Shown here in pieces: positions 1 through 8,976 of a stretch of 64,000 bases of DNA (the stretch's first letter is position 1; the number at the start of each line of letters is the position of its first letter). The stretch is taken from contig NZ_CP041063.1 of NCBI RefSeq assembly GCF_011082085.1, positions 4,140,001 to 4,204,000 on the forward strand, given 5' to 3'. The position numbers and the translations under genes are program-made. The notes under the pieces were generated by a model, which had not been told where the DNA came from, ran no database searches, and was given only the letters and a program-made list of their open reading frames with translations. Source of the stretch: Bacillus sp. Cs-700. GTDB taxonomy: Bacteria; Bacillota; Bacilli; Bacillales; Guptibacillaceae.

Positions 1-669
1 CTCAACCCATTTTGTAAGATTACTTAAGTTCTCATAAATGGAATCAGGAAGAAGATTAAGCTGTTCAACGGGCAAGTTGTTACGATTAATCCACGCAGTA
101 TGGAATCCAAAATTTTTGGCACCTGAAATATCCCATCCATTTGATGACATAAAGAGAATATTTTCTCGACTTAATTCAAGAAAGTTCAGCGCATGGGTAT
201 AAGAGGCAGGTGTAGGTTTAAACTGTTTAATATCATCCGCACTGATAACATAATCCAGGTATTCAGCAAGAGGTGACTGTTTAACAAGAGGATCAAGCAT
301 ATCGTGAGACCCGTTCGAGAAAATGGCAAGTGTGATTCCTTCCGCTTTCAGGTCCTTTAATACTTGTGGCGCTTCTTCATACACAGAAAGCTTCTGGTAA
401 GCTTCAAAAAGGATCTCTTCGTTATCTTGAGTAAGCTCTGCACCTGCTTCCTCCACAGCGTAACGGAGGGCATCACGTGTCACTTGTGCAAATGGCTGGT
501 AGTTTCCCATCATTTGACGTAAGTAGCTGTACTCAAGCTGCTTCTTTCGCCATGTTTGACTGATTTGGTCACCTTTATTGGGATAAAGTTCTTCGCATTT
601 TTTAGTAACCGAAAAAACATCAAATAATGTTCCGTAGGCATCAAATACAAAAGCTTTTAGTTGGCTCAT
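1..669 (-). CDS. Haloacid dehalogenase type II-like hydrolase (3' end cut by window)
   Basis: The frame is open from an ATG at 669 to the window edge (223 codons), so only the last few residues are missing. The N-terminus has the HAD nucleophile motif DAYGTLFD (Asp10 is the expected nucleophile), and SSNGWDISGAKNFGF followed by WINR matches the C-terminal part of L-2-haloacid dehalogenases, whose usual length is about 220-230 residues. Members hydrolyse short 2-haloacids, but many homologues have other or unknown phosphatase-like substrates, so the substrate here is inferred. A GGGGGAT ribosome site precedes the ATG. It is divergent from the signal peptidase gene. Confidence 0.8.
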   Translation of the reverse strand, partial: MSQLKAFVFDAYGTLFDVFSVTKKCEELYPNKGDQISQTWRKKQLEYSYLRQMMGNYQPFAQVTRDALRYAVEEAGAELTQDNEEILFEAYQKLSVYEEAPQVLKDLKAEGITLAIFSNGSHDMLDPLVKQSPLAEYLDYVISADDIKQFKPTPASYTHALNFLELSRENILFMSSNGWDISGAKNFGFHTAWINRNNLPVEQLNLLPDSIYENLSNLTKWVE

Positions 670-878
670 ATCCATCCCCCTTTTGTCCATTTCTGTTAGT
701 TCCCTCATTATTGTTTCGTAAAACCTATTGAATAATGAATTTAATCACGATTAAACTGATTTCAACATCTCTATCAATTTTTAGCTAAAAATAGTTAAAT
801 GGACCGTGGCGTTAAGATGGAACATTGTAGGAAAATTATGCTAGACTAAACATAGAAAGTTCTTTTATGGAGGGGCAT

Positions 879-1433
879 ATGAAGAGTGATGGAGAACCAA
901 ATTGGTTGAAAGATTGGGGAGCACCGTTATTATTCGCTATTATTCTGGCATTTGTCGTTAAAATGTTTGTAATGGCGCCGTACATTGTGGAAGGGGCTTC
1001 CATGGACCCAACGCTACATGATGGTGATCGCCTCCTTGTTAATAAGTTTATTTCATATGTTCAGGAGAATCCTGAACGAGGAGACATCATTATTATTAAG
1101 GACGAAGATGCGAAGAAGCATTATGTTAAACGCGTAATTGGGTTACCTGGAGATATCGTTGAAATGAAGCAAGATAAGCTTTACGTAAATGAAACCGAGT
1201 TAAAAGAGCCCTATCTGGATGCTAACCGAGATGATGCTAAGACGATGGGAATGAGGTTAACAGAAGATTTTGGACCTGTTGAAGTTCCTGAAGGTCAGCT
1301 ATTTGTAATGGGAGATAATCGGTTAAGAAGCATGGATAGTCGGAATGGACTTGGAAAAATAGAACTTGAAGAAGTTGTCGGAAAGGCCGAAGTGGTCTGG
1401 TATCCATTTCAAGATGTAAGACCGACGAAGTAA
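879..1433 (+). CDS. lepB: Type I signal peptidase
   Basis: Membrane serine protease that removes signal peptides from secreted proteins at the outer face of the membrane. From the ATG at 879 the protein has 184 residues, typical of Bacillus SipS/SipT enzymes. One N-terminal membrane segment (about residues 15-36) is followed by box B with the catalytic serine (EGASMDPTL, Ser41), the catalytic lysine in KRVIGLPGD (Lys84) and the GDNR...DSR box. An in-frame ATG at 867 lies inside the GGAGGGG ribosome site, so 879 is preferred. A hairpin terminator follows directly. The CAP-domain protein downstream is a plausible substrate but is a separate unit. Confidence 0.93.
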   Translation: MKSDGEPNWLKDWGAPLLFAIILAFVVKMFVMAPYIVEGASMDPTLHDGDRLLVNKFISYVQENPERGDIIIIKDEDAKKHYVKRVIGLPGDIVEMKQDKLYVNETELKEPYLDANRDDAKTMGMRLTEDFGPVEVPEGQLFVMGDNRLRSMDSRNGLGKIELEEVVGKAEVVWYPFQDVRPTK

Positions 1434-1435
1434 GA

Positions 1436-1470
1436 AAAGAGGTAGAGCGAGCCGCTCTTCCTCTTTTTTT
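1436..1470 (+). terminator. Intrinsic terminator of the signal peptidase gene
   Basis: A 14-position stem with one mismatch (AAAGAGGTAGAGCG / CGCTCTTCCTCTTT) and a T-run begin 3 bases after the stop codon. The rest of the 308-base gap up to 1741 holds the promoter region of the CAP-protein gene, but no clear -35/-10 pair was recognised there. Confidence 0.8.
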
Positions 1471-1741
1471 GTTACGGTTTTGAAATACTTGAAATAAAAC
1501 GTTAATGGTTTTTCTCTCCCTAAAATATGACATCATTTCCATTTCTCAAAACCGTAGATGGAATGGAGAAAGAGCATCTAAGCCCTGTCAATAAAGGCTT
1601 TATATACCTAAATAGTCTCATTAGTCGAAATTTACTTCTGGTATGGATTACCGGTACAGGAAGTTATTACGGTCTTTTAGACTAGCAATCTTGTGATATT
1701 CTCATCATGTAAGAAATTTCACCAATCAGGGAGGAATCACA

Positions 1742-2569
1742 TTGAAAAAATCAATTATTCTAGGTGTCACAGCGGCAGCAGCCCTGCTGGCAGCAAATCC
1801 ATCAGCAAGTTCTGCAAGCGAAGGAAATCAATTCGCAAATGCGGAGGTAAAAGCTCAAACTTTCCAGGTCAACAATATAAATGAACTTCAATCCATTCTT
1901 GACCGTTTTGAAAAACAATATAATATCTCAATTAACGACTCTATTAATTTAGATCAGCTTCTTCAACAGGCAACTGAACAAGCAGAGCAAGCGCCTAAAG
2001 CAGATGCACCAGTAGAAGAAAAGACAGAAGCACCTAAAGCGAAAGCGCCAGTAGAAGAAAAGGCAGAAGCGCCTAAAGCTGAAGAACCGGTAGAAGAAAA
2101 GGCAGCGCCTGCAAAGACTGAGGCAGCCCCTTCAGAGTCAAAGCAAGCTGAACAAGCCGAACCTGCAAAAGAAACAGAAGCTGACACTGGCCTATCAGAA
2201 TTTGAACAGCAAGTTGTGAACCTTACAAATGATGAACGCGCAAAAGCTGGTCTACCTGCACTTGAAGTAGATACTGAGCTTAGTAAAGTAGCACAGGCAA
2301 AATCTGAAGATATGAGAGACAATAACTACTTTGCCCACAACAGCCCAACTTACGGATCACCATTTGATATGATGAATCAATTTGGTGTAGATTATCAATC
2401 AGCAGGTGAAAACATCGCAAAAGGGCAACAAACACCTGAAGAAGTAGTCAATGCATGGATGAACAGTGAAGGTCACCGTAAAAACATTATGAATGGTAGC
2501 TTTACTCACATTGGTGTTGGCTATGTAGAAGAAGGCAACATTTGGACGCAGCAATTCATTGGTAAATAA
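1742..2569 (+). CDS. Secreted CAP/SCP-domain protein (YkwD-like)
   Basis: 275 residues from a TTG at 1742, set by the GGGAGGAAT ribosome site. Residues 1-26 form a Sec signal peptide with a likely SASSAS cleavage region. Residues about 83-125 are a repetitive Ala/Pro/Lys/Glu linker (APKA...PVEEK units repeated three times), of the kind that spans the cell wall. Residues about 150-275 are a CAP (PR-1/SCP) domain with SAGENIAKG and NSEGHRKNIMN. YkwD-type proteins are common extracellular proteins of Bacillaceae, and the biochemical role is not established. The repeat linker suggests copy-number variation between strains. A strong terminator follows. Confidence 0.88.
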   Translation: MKKSIILGVTAAAALLAANPSASSASEGNQFANAEVKAQTFQVNNINELQSILDRFEKQYNISINDSINLDQLLQQATEQAEQAPKADAPVEEKTEAPKAKAPVEEKAEAPKAEEPVEEKAAPAKTEAAPSESKQAEQAEPAKETEADTGLSEFEQQVVNLTNDERAKAGLPALEVDTELSKVAQAKSEDMRDNNYFAHNSPTYGSPFDMMNQFGVDYQSAGENIAKGQQTPEEVVNAWMNSEGHRKNIMNGSFTHIGVGYVEEGNIWTQQFIGK

Positions 2570-2580
2570 CATGTAAATCG

Positions 2581-2611
2581 AGCCCATCCTGCTTAAGGAT
2601 GGGCTTGTTTT
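2581..2611 (+). terminator. Intrinsic terminator of the CAP-protein gene
   Basis: Perfect 10-bp stem AGCCCATCCT / AGGATGGGCT with a 4-base loop followed by TGTTTTG. It starts 11 bases after the stop codon. Confidence 0.8.
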
Positions 2612-2753
2612 GTGAAAAAGTTGAGTTTTTTATTTGGCTTTATTTGTAGTTGCTGCTTTTAGAGAAGTGGTTAATTTCCGCTTCAATTAGCGAAGTGTGG
2701 TTTTTTTATTTAATAATTGATCCAAGTTCAATAATCTATTAGAAAAGATGCTT

Positions 2754-3440
2754 TTATTTTTGACGTTCTTGTTCGTTCTTCTTGATGATTTTACTAGCTT
2801 CGCGCTTACTTAAAGGTGCTAGAGAAGTTTCTCCGATAAAATTCTTTACAGTACTAGGGGCTGTTTTCGAGTATTCTCTAAGGGCCCAACCGATCGCTTT
2901 TTGGATGAAAAACTCTTTTGATTCAGAATGAACAAGAATAGAACGTTTCAAGAGGGGCCAGTCTGTCTTTTCCTTATACGAAATTTGAAAAAGGATAGCG
3001 CTTCGATTAAGCCACATGTTCTCGCTTGTCATCCACTTTTCTGAAATAAGGTAGATTTGATCCGGGTGTTGCTTAAAATATTTCCCCGCACTGTGAACCG
3101 CAAGGCTATCAACTGTATCCCACCAAGATTTTGTGACAATTAGCTGTTCAATGAGAGCAACAGCTTCTTTCGGAAACTGTTTGACACGGCCGAGTAAATC
3201 AAGTGCGGCGTTTTGGTATTCACGTTCTGGTAATAACCATAGCTGTTCAACTAAAGGTTTAATGACTTGGAAATCCGGCTTACTCGTTTGGCCTAACGCG
3301 TTTATGACTGCTTTTCTTCTCTCGGGCGTTTTAACTCCGAGAAAAGGGAACTGATTTCGCATATACTTTTCCATCTTTACGGCTTGATCCTTATCTTGAA
3401 ATGATTCTAGTTTTTCTTGTAGCTTTTCAACTGTAAGCAT
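2754..3440 (-). CDS. DNA alkylation repair protein, AlkD-like DNA glycosylase
   Basis: HEAT-like-repeat glycosylase that excises alkylated bases. The start at 3440 is set by AAAGGAG seven bases upstream, giving 228 residues; the frame runs 22 codons further upstream without a ribosome site. SWWDTVDSLA carries the Trp and Asp of the B. cereus AlkD active site, MWLNRSAI carries the matching Arg, and IGWALREY a further Trp, so the catalytic set looks complete. Length fits the family (about 220-240). It stands alone. A candidate small RNA is encoded upstream on the same strand. Confidence 0.88.
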   Translation of the reverse strand: MLTVEKLQEKLESFQDKDQAVKMEKYMRNQFPFLGVKTPERRKAVINALGQTSKPDFQVIKPLVEQLWLLPEREYQNAALDLLGRVKQFPKEAVALIEQLIVTKSWWDTVDSLAVHSAGKYFKQHPDQIYLISEKWMTSENMWLNRSAILFQISYKEKTDWPLLKRSILVHSESKEFFIQKAIGWALREYSKTAPSTVKNFIGETSLAPLSKREASKIIKKNEQERQK

Positions 3441-3504
3441 TTGCTCTCTCCTTTCTATAAGAAGTTTGTTCGTTGAAAGACGCTTCATTTCCTGTATAAA
3501 ACCC

Positions 3505-3645
3505 AAAAGAAAAAGCAGCGGCCATGCCGCTGCTTTTTCAAACTAAAATAAGGAGGTTTCCCGGGGGAGGGAAGGGATGCATTATTTTACTATACGTTGG
3601 ATTCCAGGAAAGCTTTCCGGGTTGAGGAGAAAGCTTTTCTGGATT
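3505..3645 (-). ncRNA. Candidate C-rich trans-acting small RNA
   Basis: Not a recognised Rfam family; inferred from layout. On the minus strand a TATACT -10 (3652-3657) is followed by a long hairpin (CCAG-AAAGCTTTC pairing with GAAAGCTTT-CTGG, 3602-3641) with a C-rich loop. Next comes an unpaired stretch with CCCTTCCCTCCCCC and CCTCCTT, an exact complement of AAGGAGG. It ends in a 14-bp terminator hairpin (3509-3539) with a T-rich tail. This is the plan of Gram-positive C-rich small RNAs that block ribosome binding sites. No good -35 is visible, so the start is approximate. A 31-codon plus-strand frame (3577-3672) is the alternative reading. Confidence 0.5.
3509..3539 (-). terminator. Strong terminator hairpin
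   Basis: Stem GAAAAAGCAGCGGC / GCCGCTGCTTTTTC with a 3-base loop. Read on the minus strand it is followed by TTTTGGGTTTT. It can end the candidate small RNA and read-through from the STAS-protein gene, and it insulates the alkD-like gene. Confidence 0.75.
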
Positions 3646-3735
3646 GACTTTAGTATAGCAGGCCTCATTTAAAAAATGAGCAATATGGGATAGTTTTGAT
3701 AAGAATGACAGAATTGTGAACGACGTGTAAGCAGA

Positions 3736-4581
3736 TTAAGTTGCTGGATTTGAAAGAACCGCAAGGTCTGTTAATGCATTATGAAGACTTGATTTAATGG
3801 TTAGCTTATGAAGATCGATTCCTAATTGAACGGCTGAAATGGAGATCGATGGACTGATGCCTGTTAAGGTAACCTGAACGCCCATGAGACTGAGTGCTTC
3901 TGTAATATCAAACAAGTGCTTGGCAACCATCGTATCCATTGTCACAACCCCTGATAAGTCAATGATCATGTGATTAAGCTGTAATTTGCGCGTGTGCTCG
4001 AGCGTTTTCTCCATGATGAGCGTTGCTCGGTATGTATCAATATTTCCAACAAGCGGAAGAATTGCCAGGTTTTTTATAATCGGAATAATTGGAGTTGATA
4101 GTTCTTCAAGGGTTGAATCATACTTGGTTTTAAGCTGTTGATTGCTTGTAATATAAGTACTACCATAGCTATAAACAAATTGATCAAGGAGTGGATCGAT
4201 TTTTCCAGGAAGTTTAATAACGTCCCGTGGCTTCATGTTTAGCTCTTCAACAATGGGCTCAATGGCTTCCCAAATTGCCTCGCGAATGAGCGGTACCGTA
4301 ACGATTAGCGAGATGATCATCTCATTTTCATCTTGAACGAGCTCACCAGATTCTTCTCCAAACTCTTCAATAGCAGTCATCGCATTCGTAGTGTTTTGCT
4401 GCAGGCTTTTACCAATCAATTTCACTAAATAAGTCGTATTTGTTAAAGATAATTTGGTTTCGTTGGTAAAGTCAGCTTCATCCAAATCATGACGCTGTCT
4501 TTTGTATGTACTTTGTGCAATCTCAGATGCCTGTTCAAGAATATAGCTTCCTACTTTTTGAGTGGATGTCTCAGCAGTCAC
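3736..4581 (-). CDS. RsbR-family STAS protein (stressosome component)
   Basis: 281 residues. The N-terminal half (about 1-155) looks like the non-haem globin-like sensor region of RsbR paralogues, and the C-terminal part (about 160-275) is a STAS domain. In RsbR proteins two threonines in STAS are phosphorylated by RsbT. The first is kept (MDTMVAKH), while the second position, EIAQT in RsbRA, reads SISIS here, a serine, so it can still be phosphorylated. Such proteins form stressosomes with RsbS and control sigma-B. No rsbS, rsbT or sigB gene is adjacent, so this is a stand-alone paralogue. The alignment to RsbRA is from memory. Confidence 0.83.
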   Translation of the reverse strand: MTAETSTQKVGSYILEQASEIAQSTYKRQRHDLDEADFTNETKLSLTNTTYLVKLIGKSLQQNTTNAMTAIEEFGEESGELVQDENEMIISLIVTVPLIREAIWEAIEPIVEELNMKPRDVIKLPGKIDPLLDQFVYSYGSTYITSNQQLKTKYDSTLEELSTPIIPIIKNLAILPLVGNIDTYRATLIMEKTLEHTRKLQLNHMIIDLSGVVTMDTMVAKHLFDITEALSLMGVQVTLTGISPSISISAVQLGIDLHKLTIKSSLHNALTDLAVLSNPAT

Positions 4582-4751
4582 TTTATTGCCTCCCTTAAGA
4601 TAGCTCTATAAACAAAACGTGTTAACGTCAATATAACTTGAAATTGAACAGTTAACACGTGTAAGTAAAAGAGTTCTGTCATGTTTAAATCATACCATTT
4701 CAGTAGATTGTTTGTTTTTTAAACGTTCATTTTGCTTAAGCAAAGTGTATT

Positions 4752-5780
4752 CTAGTTCAAAACAGGTGTAAATCGCTCGTGAAATGCTTTGTATTTACTA
4801 GAAATACTAGATGCAGATGTTCCGTATTTTTTAGCAAGAGCGCTTTGACTAATTGGTAAATCAAAGACTTTAGAGGCAAGGTACTCAAGAGAAGCTGCAA
4901 AAATAGCAGGTTTTCGGACAGATGGCTGTTCTTCTTGAATATATCCCTTCCAGAATTGAAGGATTTCTTGAACTTGCTCTTTTGAAAATTCATCACTAAC
5001 GTGCTCATTAAAGAGAGAAGCCACTTCAGCATCTTCTTTTCTAGACCAGATCATGTCAATCGAATCATCTGTTTCTTCTGATCCGTTACCATGCTTCACG
5101 ATTTCACTAAGAATTTCTGGGAAGTCGCTTTGCATCATAGAGCGTACGTTGTTAGCGGCATCTTCAGTTGCTAATTTTTGTTCTACCAATTGCATGGCAT
5201 CAGGGGCAATTTTAAGAAGTTCGATAAATGGCATCGCACCGTTTTTAACCGGTAGAAGAATACCAGCTAGGCTTTCTCCTTTTTCGAGAATCACTTCCTC
5301 ATGCAATAAAATGCTGATTGGTTGATTTGAGCTAAGTTCTGTCACAACAGCTGTATTGCCTGATACTTCTTCCACTGTGTAAATGGACATATAAGCATCG
5401 CGCCAGTCGTTAACCGTTTCTTTGACTTTCTCAGTAGAGAAAGTGTGTGAATAGAGTTGTATGTACTCTTTCACGATGGTTTTATTCCACTGATTGACTG
5501 CCTGATGGAAAATCGCCCACGGGAAAATACCATGCATATAAGCTTCTTCAAGGTTTTTAGGAATATCATATCTAGTAAATAACTCATTTGCTAGAGAAAC
5601 CATTTTCTGATCATGTTGGCTCATCGCGTATTCAACGAGCTGAGCTTGAACCGTGTAAAGTTCTTGTGTGTATAGCTGTTCTTCTAATTGATCCTGTGCA
5701 CTTTCAGATTTCATACAGCATTTTTTATATTTTTTGCCGCTGCCACAAGGACAGGGATCATTTCGTTTCGTTTTTTGCAA
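4752..5780 (-). CDS. SEC-C motif protein with C-terminal helix-turn-helix-like segment
   Basis: The N-terminus carries a SEC-C zinc motif (DPCPCGSGKKYKKCC), as in the SecA tail. An upstream in-frame ATG at 5813 exists, but AAGGAGG lies eight bases before a TTG at 5780, so the shorter 342-residue form is preferred. The central part (about 30-280) is not recognised. The C-terminal about 55 residues (KPAIFAASLEYLA then ISQSALAKKYGTSASSISSKY) look like a helix-turn-helix segment. Function is unknown; zinc-dependent nucleic-acid or ribosome binding is a guess. No operon partner is evident. Confidence 0.75.
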   Translation of the reverse strand: MQKTKRNDPCPCGSGKKYKKCCMKSESAQDQLEEQLYTQELYTVQAQLVEYAMSQHDQKMVSLANELFTRYDIPKNLEEAYMHGIFPWAIFHQAVNQWNKTIVKEYIQLYSHTFSTEKVKETVNDWRDAYMSIYTVEEVSGNTAVVTELSSNQPISILLHEEVILEKGESLAGILLPVKNGAMPFIELLKIAPDAMQLVEQKLATEDAANNVRSMMQSDFPEILSEIVKHGNGSEETDDSIDMIWSRKEDAEVASLFNEHVSDEFSKEQVQEILQFWKGYIQEEQPSVRKPAIFAASLEYLASKVFDLPISQSALAKKYGTSASSISSKYKAFHERFTPVLN

Positions 5781-5907
5781 TGTTGCTTCCTCCTTCAGGT
5801 CAAACTTATTCAAGAATAAGAGACGAATGATATTTTAGCATACATAGGGTTATAGCACAAAAAATAGATAAAAAGACCTACTTTTATTTGAGGTTTTCGA
5901 AAGATCA

Positions 5908-7563
5908 TCACTGAGAACCATTACTATTTTTAGGGAAACGTATGGTTACTTTTGTTCCAATTCCAACCTCACTTATAAAATCGATGGTTCCATGATGATT
6001 CTCGATAATTTTAAAGCTAGATAAAAGGCCAAGACCAGTGCCTTCTTCTTTGGTCGTATAGAAAGGTTCACCGAGCGTTTTAAGTTTATGTGCAGGTATT
6101 CCAACACCTTCATCCGTTAAAGTTACTTCGACTTCGGCCTCTTTTACGGCTGTTTTTAAGCTGACGCAGCCACCTTCAGGCATCGCCTCAATGGCATTTT
6201 TAATTAAATTGATGAAAACTTGTTTAAGCTGATTCTCCTCACCGTAAAGCGTGTCGTCTTCATCCGTGAAATCTTTCATAAACGTAATATTGTAAAGGCT
6301 TGCTTGCGTACTTAATAACTGCAATACGTAGGAAAGCAGCTTGTTCACCTTGAAATAAGTAAAATGAGAAGCTTGTGGTTTTGCTAACACAAGCAGGTCT
6401 TTAATGATGGCGTCCATTCGATCGATTTCTGACAGCATAATTGAAAGAAACGGTGTTTTCTCTGCGAATGGTTTATCGTCGTTTAGCAACTGAATAAATC
6501 CTTTAACGGAAGTTAGCGGATTTCGTATTTCATGCGCTACGCTGGCAGCTAACTGACCAACTGCTGATAATTTTTCTGTTTTGAGAAGAGCTTCTTCCGT
6601 TTTCTTTTTATCCGTAATATCCATAAAAGCGGCCATAATCCCATTAATTTGACCGTTCTCATCTTGAATAGGAGCTGTGGATAGAGCAGTGTAAACGATT
6701 GAACCGTCTTTTGTCATCCGCTGAACTTCCTTATTCACTATATGGCCATGTTCAATGATTTCAGGTATCGTAATATCTTTTTCCCCTTGAGGGACAATTG
6801 GACTTTTCTTGCCAATTACTTCGTCACTATGCCAGCCAAATATTTTTTCGGCTGCTGGGTTCCAAAGACGAATGTTTGCGTTCATATCCAGCGCGAGTGT
6901 TGCAATGGGCGAGGCACTTATAATAGCCTGAATCAATTGTTTTGCTTCCCATAGTTCTTTTACCGCTTGCTTTCGTTCGGTAATGTCGCGTGTTTGAATA
7001 ATGGTCATAACTTTTTTATCAAAAGTGATTGGAATAAGGGTTGATTCGACGTCGATTATTTCGTTATTCGAGCGCAATAGCTGATATTCAATCGTTTCAG
7101 GGATTTCATTTTCATTGGTATGGATGCTATGCAAGATTTCTTTAATTTTCTTTTGATCATGGTGGTTTACGACTAAGGATTCGCGATTTTGATAAAGGTC
7201 ACTGAGTGAATGAACACCTGCCATTTTAAGACCAGTTTGATTTGTATAAGTAATTTCCCCATCTCGAAGTAAACAGATCGCATAGGGGGATGACTCAACA
7301 AGACGTCTGTATCGTTCTTCACTTTCTAGAAGTTGGCTTTCCATCTCTTTGTTTTTTTGGAGGAGATGCTTTAAGAGGAAATATAGAAAGATACACGTTA
7401 AGAAGATGAAAAACCAACCTTTATATAGTCCCAATTCTTTGTTTGTTATAAAATCAGTAGAAAAGCGATAAAGAATAGTATCTGAAAGCAAGATCCACAT
7501 TGAGCCAAACAAAAAATAGCTGCCAATGATAATCCATGGAATTGATTTTGTTTTTATATGCAA
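5908..7563 (-). CDS. Membrane PAS-domain sensor histidine kinase (orphan, sporulation-kinase type)
   Basis: 551 residues from a TTG with AAAGGA nine bases upstream. Two membrane segments (about 8-32 and 46-66) are followed by PAS domains at about 80-195 and 205-325. A HisKA domain has the phospho-acceptor motif VAHEIRNPLTSVKGF (His near 344), and a HATPase domain has N-box NLIKNAIEAMPEGG, DEGVGIP and GTGLGL. No response regulator is adjacent. This architecture matches KinA-E-type kinases feeding the Spo0F/Spo0A phosphorelay, but partner and signal are inferred. Two further orphan kinases of the same class lie at 9825 and 32216. Confidence 0.88.
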   Translation of the reverse strand: MHIKTKSIPWIIIGSYFLFGSMWILLSDTILYRFSTDFITNKELGLYKGWFFIFLTCIFLYFLLKHLLQKNKEMESQLLESEERYRRLVESSPYAICLLRDGEITYTNQTGLKMAGVHSLSDLYQNRESLVVNHHDQKKIKEILHSIHTNENEIPETIEYQLLRSNNEIIDVESTLIPITFDKKVMTIIQTRDITERKQAVKELWEAKQLIQAIISASPIATLALDMNANIRLWNPAAEKIFGWHSDEVIGKKSPIVPQGEKDITIPEIIEHGHIVNKEVQRMTKDGSIVYTALSTAPIQDENGQINGIMAAFMDITDKKKTEEALLKTEKLSAVGQLAASVAHEIRNPLTSVKGFIQLLNDDKPFAEKTPFLSIMLSEIDRMDAIIKDLLVLAKPQASHFTYFKVNKLLSYVLQLLSTQASLYNITFMKDFTDEDDTLYGEENQLKQVFINLIKNAIEAMPEGGCVSLKTAVKEAEVEVTLTDEGVGIPAHKLKTLGEPFYTTKEEGTGLGLLSSFKIIENHHGTIDFISEVGIGTKVTIRFPKNSNGSQ

Positions 7564-7815
7564 GAGTTTTTGTCCTTTCTCTCTATCATCTTGTATTTTA
7601 CAAAGTTAATGGACGAATGCAAAGGAAACCTGAACAATGGAAAAATATTTAGGTAGAAAGTAATAAGAAAGAATGGTACATTTATAGCTAGGGTTAACGC
7701 AAAGGGACACGTTTAGCCATTTTTCAGCAATGATTGACCGTCGATCTTTCTGATGATGATGCGAATGGTCTATAAATAAAGAATGAAGATTTATATTGAA
7801 GGAGATAAAATTTCT

Positions 7816-8850
7816 ATGAATGAAGACCAAATGGAACCTCGAAGTCGATATAAACCTAAGAAAAAACGCCGTGGATTGCGCATTACACTCTTGCTTTTAT
7901 TATTTATTATAGTTGGTATTGGTGGCTATGGAGGATATCTTTATTATAAAGTATCTAGCGTATCTGACCAATCCCTGATGGAACCTAATCGCGGAAATCA
8001 GTCCGACCTAAGAAACAGTGCAGTCGATATAGGTAAAGATCATTTTTCAGTATTATTATTAGGTGTAGACGATGAAGAAAATACATCGAATGGTCGAAGT
8101 GACTCGATGATGGTTGCTACATTTAATCAAGATGACAAATCAATGAAGCTTCTTAGTATACCGCGTGATTCGTACGTTGAAATTCCAGGTAGAGGTATGG
8201 ACAAAATTACTCACGCTCATGCCTATGGGGGGATTGATTTAACGATTGATACAGTCGAAGGTTTACTAGGAATTCCGATTGATGAGGTTGTCCGAGTGAA
8301 TTTTGATGCTTTTAAAACCGTCATTGATGAGCTCGGCGGTATTGATGTTACAATTGATTCACAGCTTGTCGCTGACCAACTGTACAAAGAATCGAAAGGA
8401 AAAATCGATTTAGAAGTTGGGGAGCAGACGCTTAATGGTAAAGAGGCGCTTGCATTTGCTAGAACACGTAAAGCCGACTCTGATTTAAAACGCGGTCAAC
8501 GTCAAATGGAAGTGATTACTGCTGCAATGGATAAGGTTAGCTCACTTTCTTCTATACCGAAGTATGGTGATGTAGTCGATCGTATCGGAGAGAACCTTAC
8601 AATGAGCTTTACTTTTAATGAAGCCATTGGCATGTATCCGTTTATCTCAAAGATCGATACAGTTGAAAAACTTCAGCTAACAGGAACCGATTTCCAACCA
8701 GCTGGAACCTACTATTTTAAGCTTGATGATCAGTCTTTAGCAACTGCTAAAACAGAGCTTAAATCTCACTTAAACCTTGAGGATCAAAATAATGATCCAA
8801 ATGGAAATATGAATGCATTAGACGGTGAACAGGGTGACACGACACCTTAA
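7816..8850 (+). CDS. LytR-CpsA-Psr (LCP) family cell-wall glycopolymer ligase
   Basis: 344 residues from an ATG at 7816 with GAAGGAG upstream. A longer start at 7783 would place that ribosome site inside the gene. A basic cytoplasmic tail (PKKKRRG) precedes one membrane segment (about 18-42), then the extracellular LCP domain with SNGRSDSMM, SIPRDSYVEI and ALAFARTRKADSDLKRGQRQ, the Arg/Asp set that binds polyprenyl pyrophosphate and metal. LCP enzymes (TagTUV type) transfer teichoic acids or other polymers to peptidoglycan. The gene is monocistronic with its own terminator. Confidence 0.9.
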   Translation: MNEDQMEPRSRYKPKKKRRGLRITLLLLLFIIVGIGGYGGYLYYKVSSVSDQSLMEPNRGNQSDLRNSAVDIGKDHFSVLLLGVDDEENTSNGRSDSMMVATFNQDDKSMKLLSIPRDSYVEIPGRGMDKITHAHAYGGIDLTIDTVEGLLGIPIDEVVRVNFDAFKTVIDELGGIDVTIDSQLVADQLYKESKGKIDLEVGEQTLNGKEALAFARTRKADSDLKRGQRQMEVITAAMDKVSSLSSIPKYGDVVDRIGENLTMSFTFNEAIGMYPFISKIDTVEKLQLTGTDFQPAGTYYFKLDDQSLATAKTELKSHLNLEDQNNDPNGNMNALDGEQGDTTP

Positions 8851-8872
8851 CCTTAGATGGTAATGATGATAC

Positions 8873-8905
8873 GAAAAGGAGCAGACGCATTGTCTGCTCC
8901 TTTTC
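8873..8905 (+). terminator. Intrinsic terminator of the LCP gene
   Basis: Perfect 14-bp stem GAAAAGGAGCAGAC / GTCTGCTCCTTTTC with a 5-base loop. A frame from 8857 would translate through it, which supports the later start of the next gene at 8977. Confidence 0.85.
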
Positions 8906-8976
8906 ATTATGAAGGACGATTACAGCGGGAGATTATAGGGAAAGGGTCTAAAGAATGTAAGAAAGGGGTTAATGAA

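Noticed and set aside
1963-2322. 119-residue minus-strand frame
   Set aside because: It is the shadow of the repetitive Ala/Pro/Glu linker of the CAP protein; low complexity and no ribosome site.
3577-3672. 31-codon plus-strand frame (MHYFTIRWIPGKLSG...) behind AAGGAGG and GGGGGAGGG
   Set aside because: The apparent ribosome sites are the complement of the C-rich stretch of the candidate minus-strand small RNA, and the frame also contains that RNA's hairpin. Without conservation data the RNA reading is preferred.
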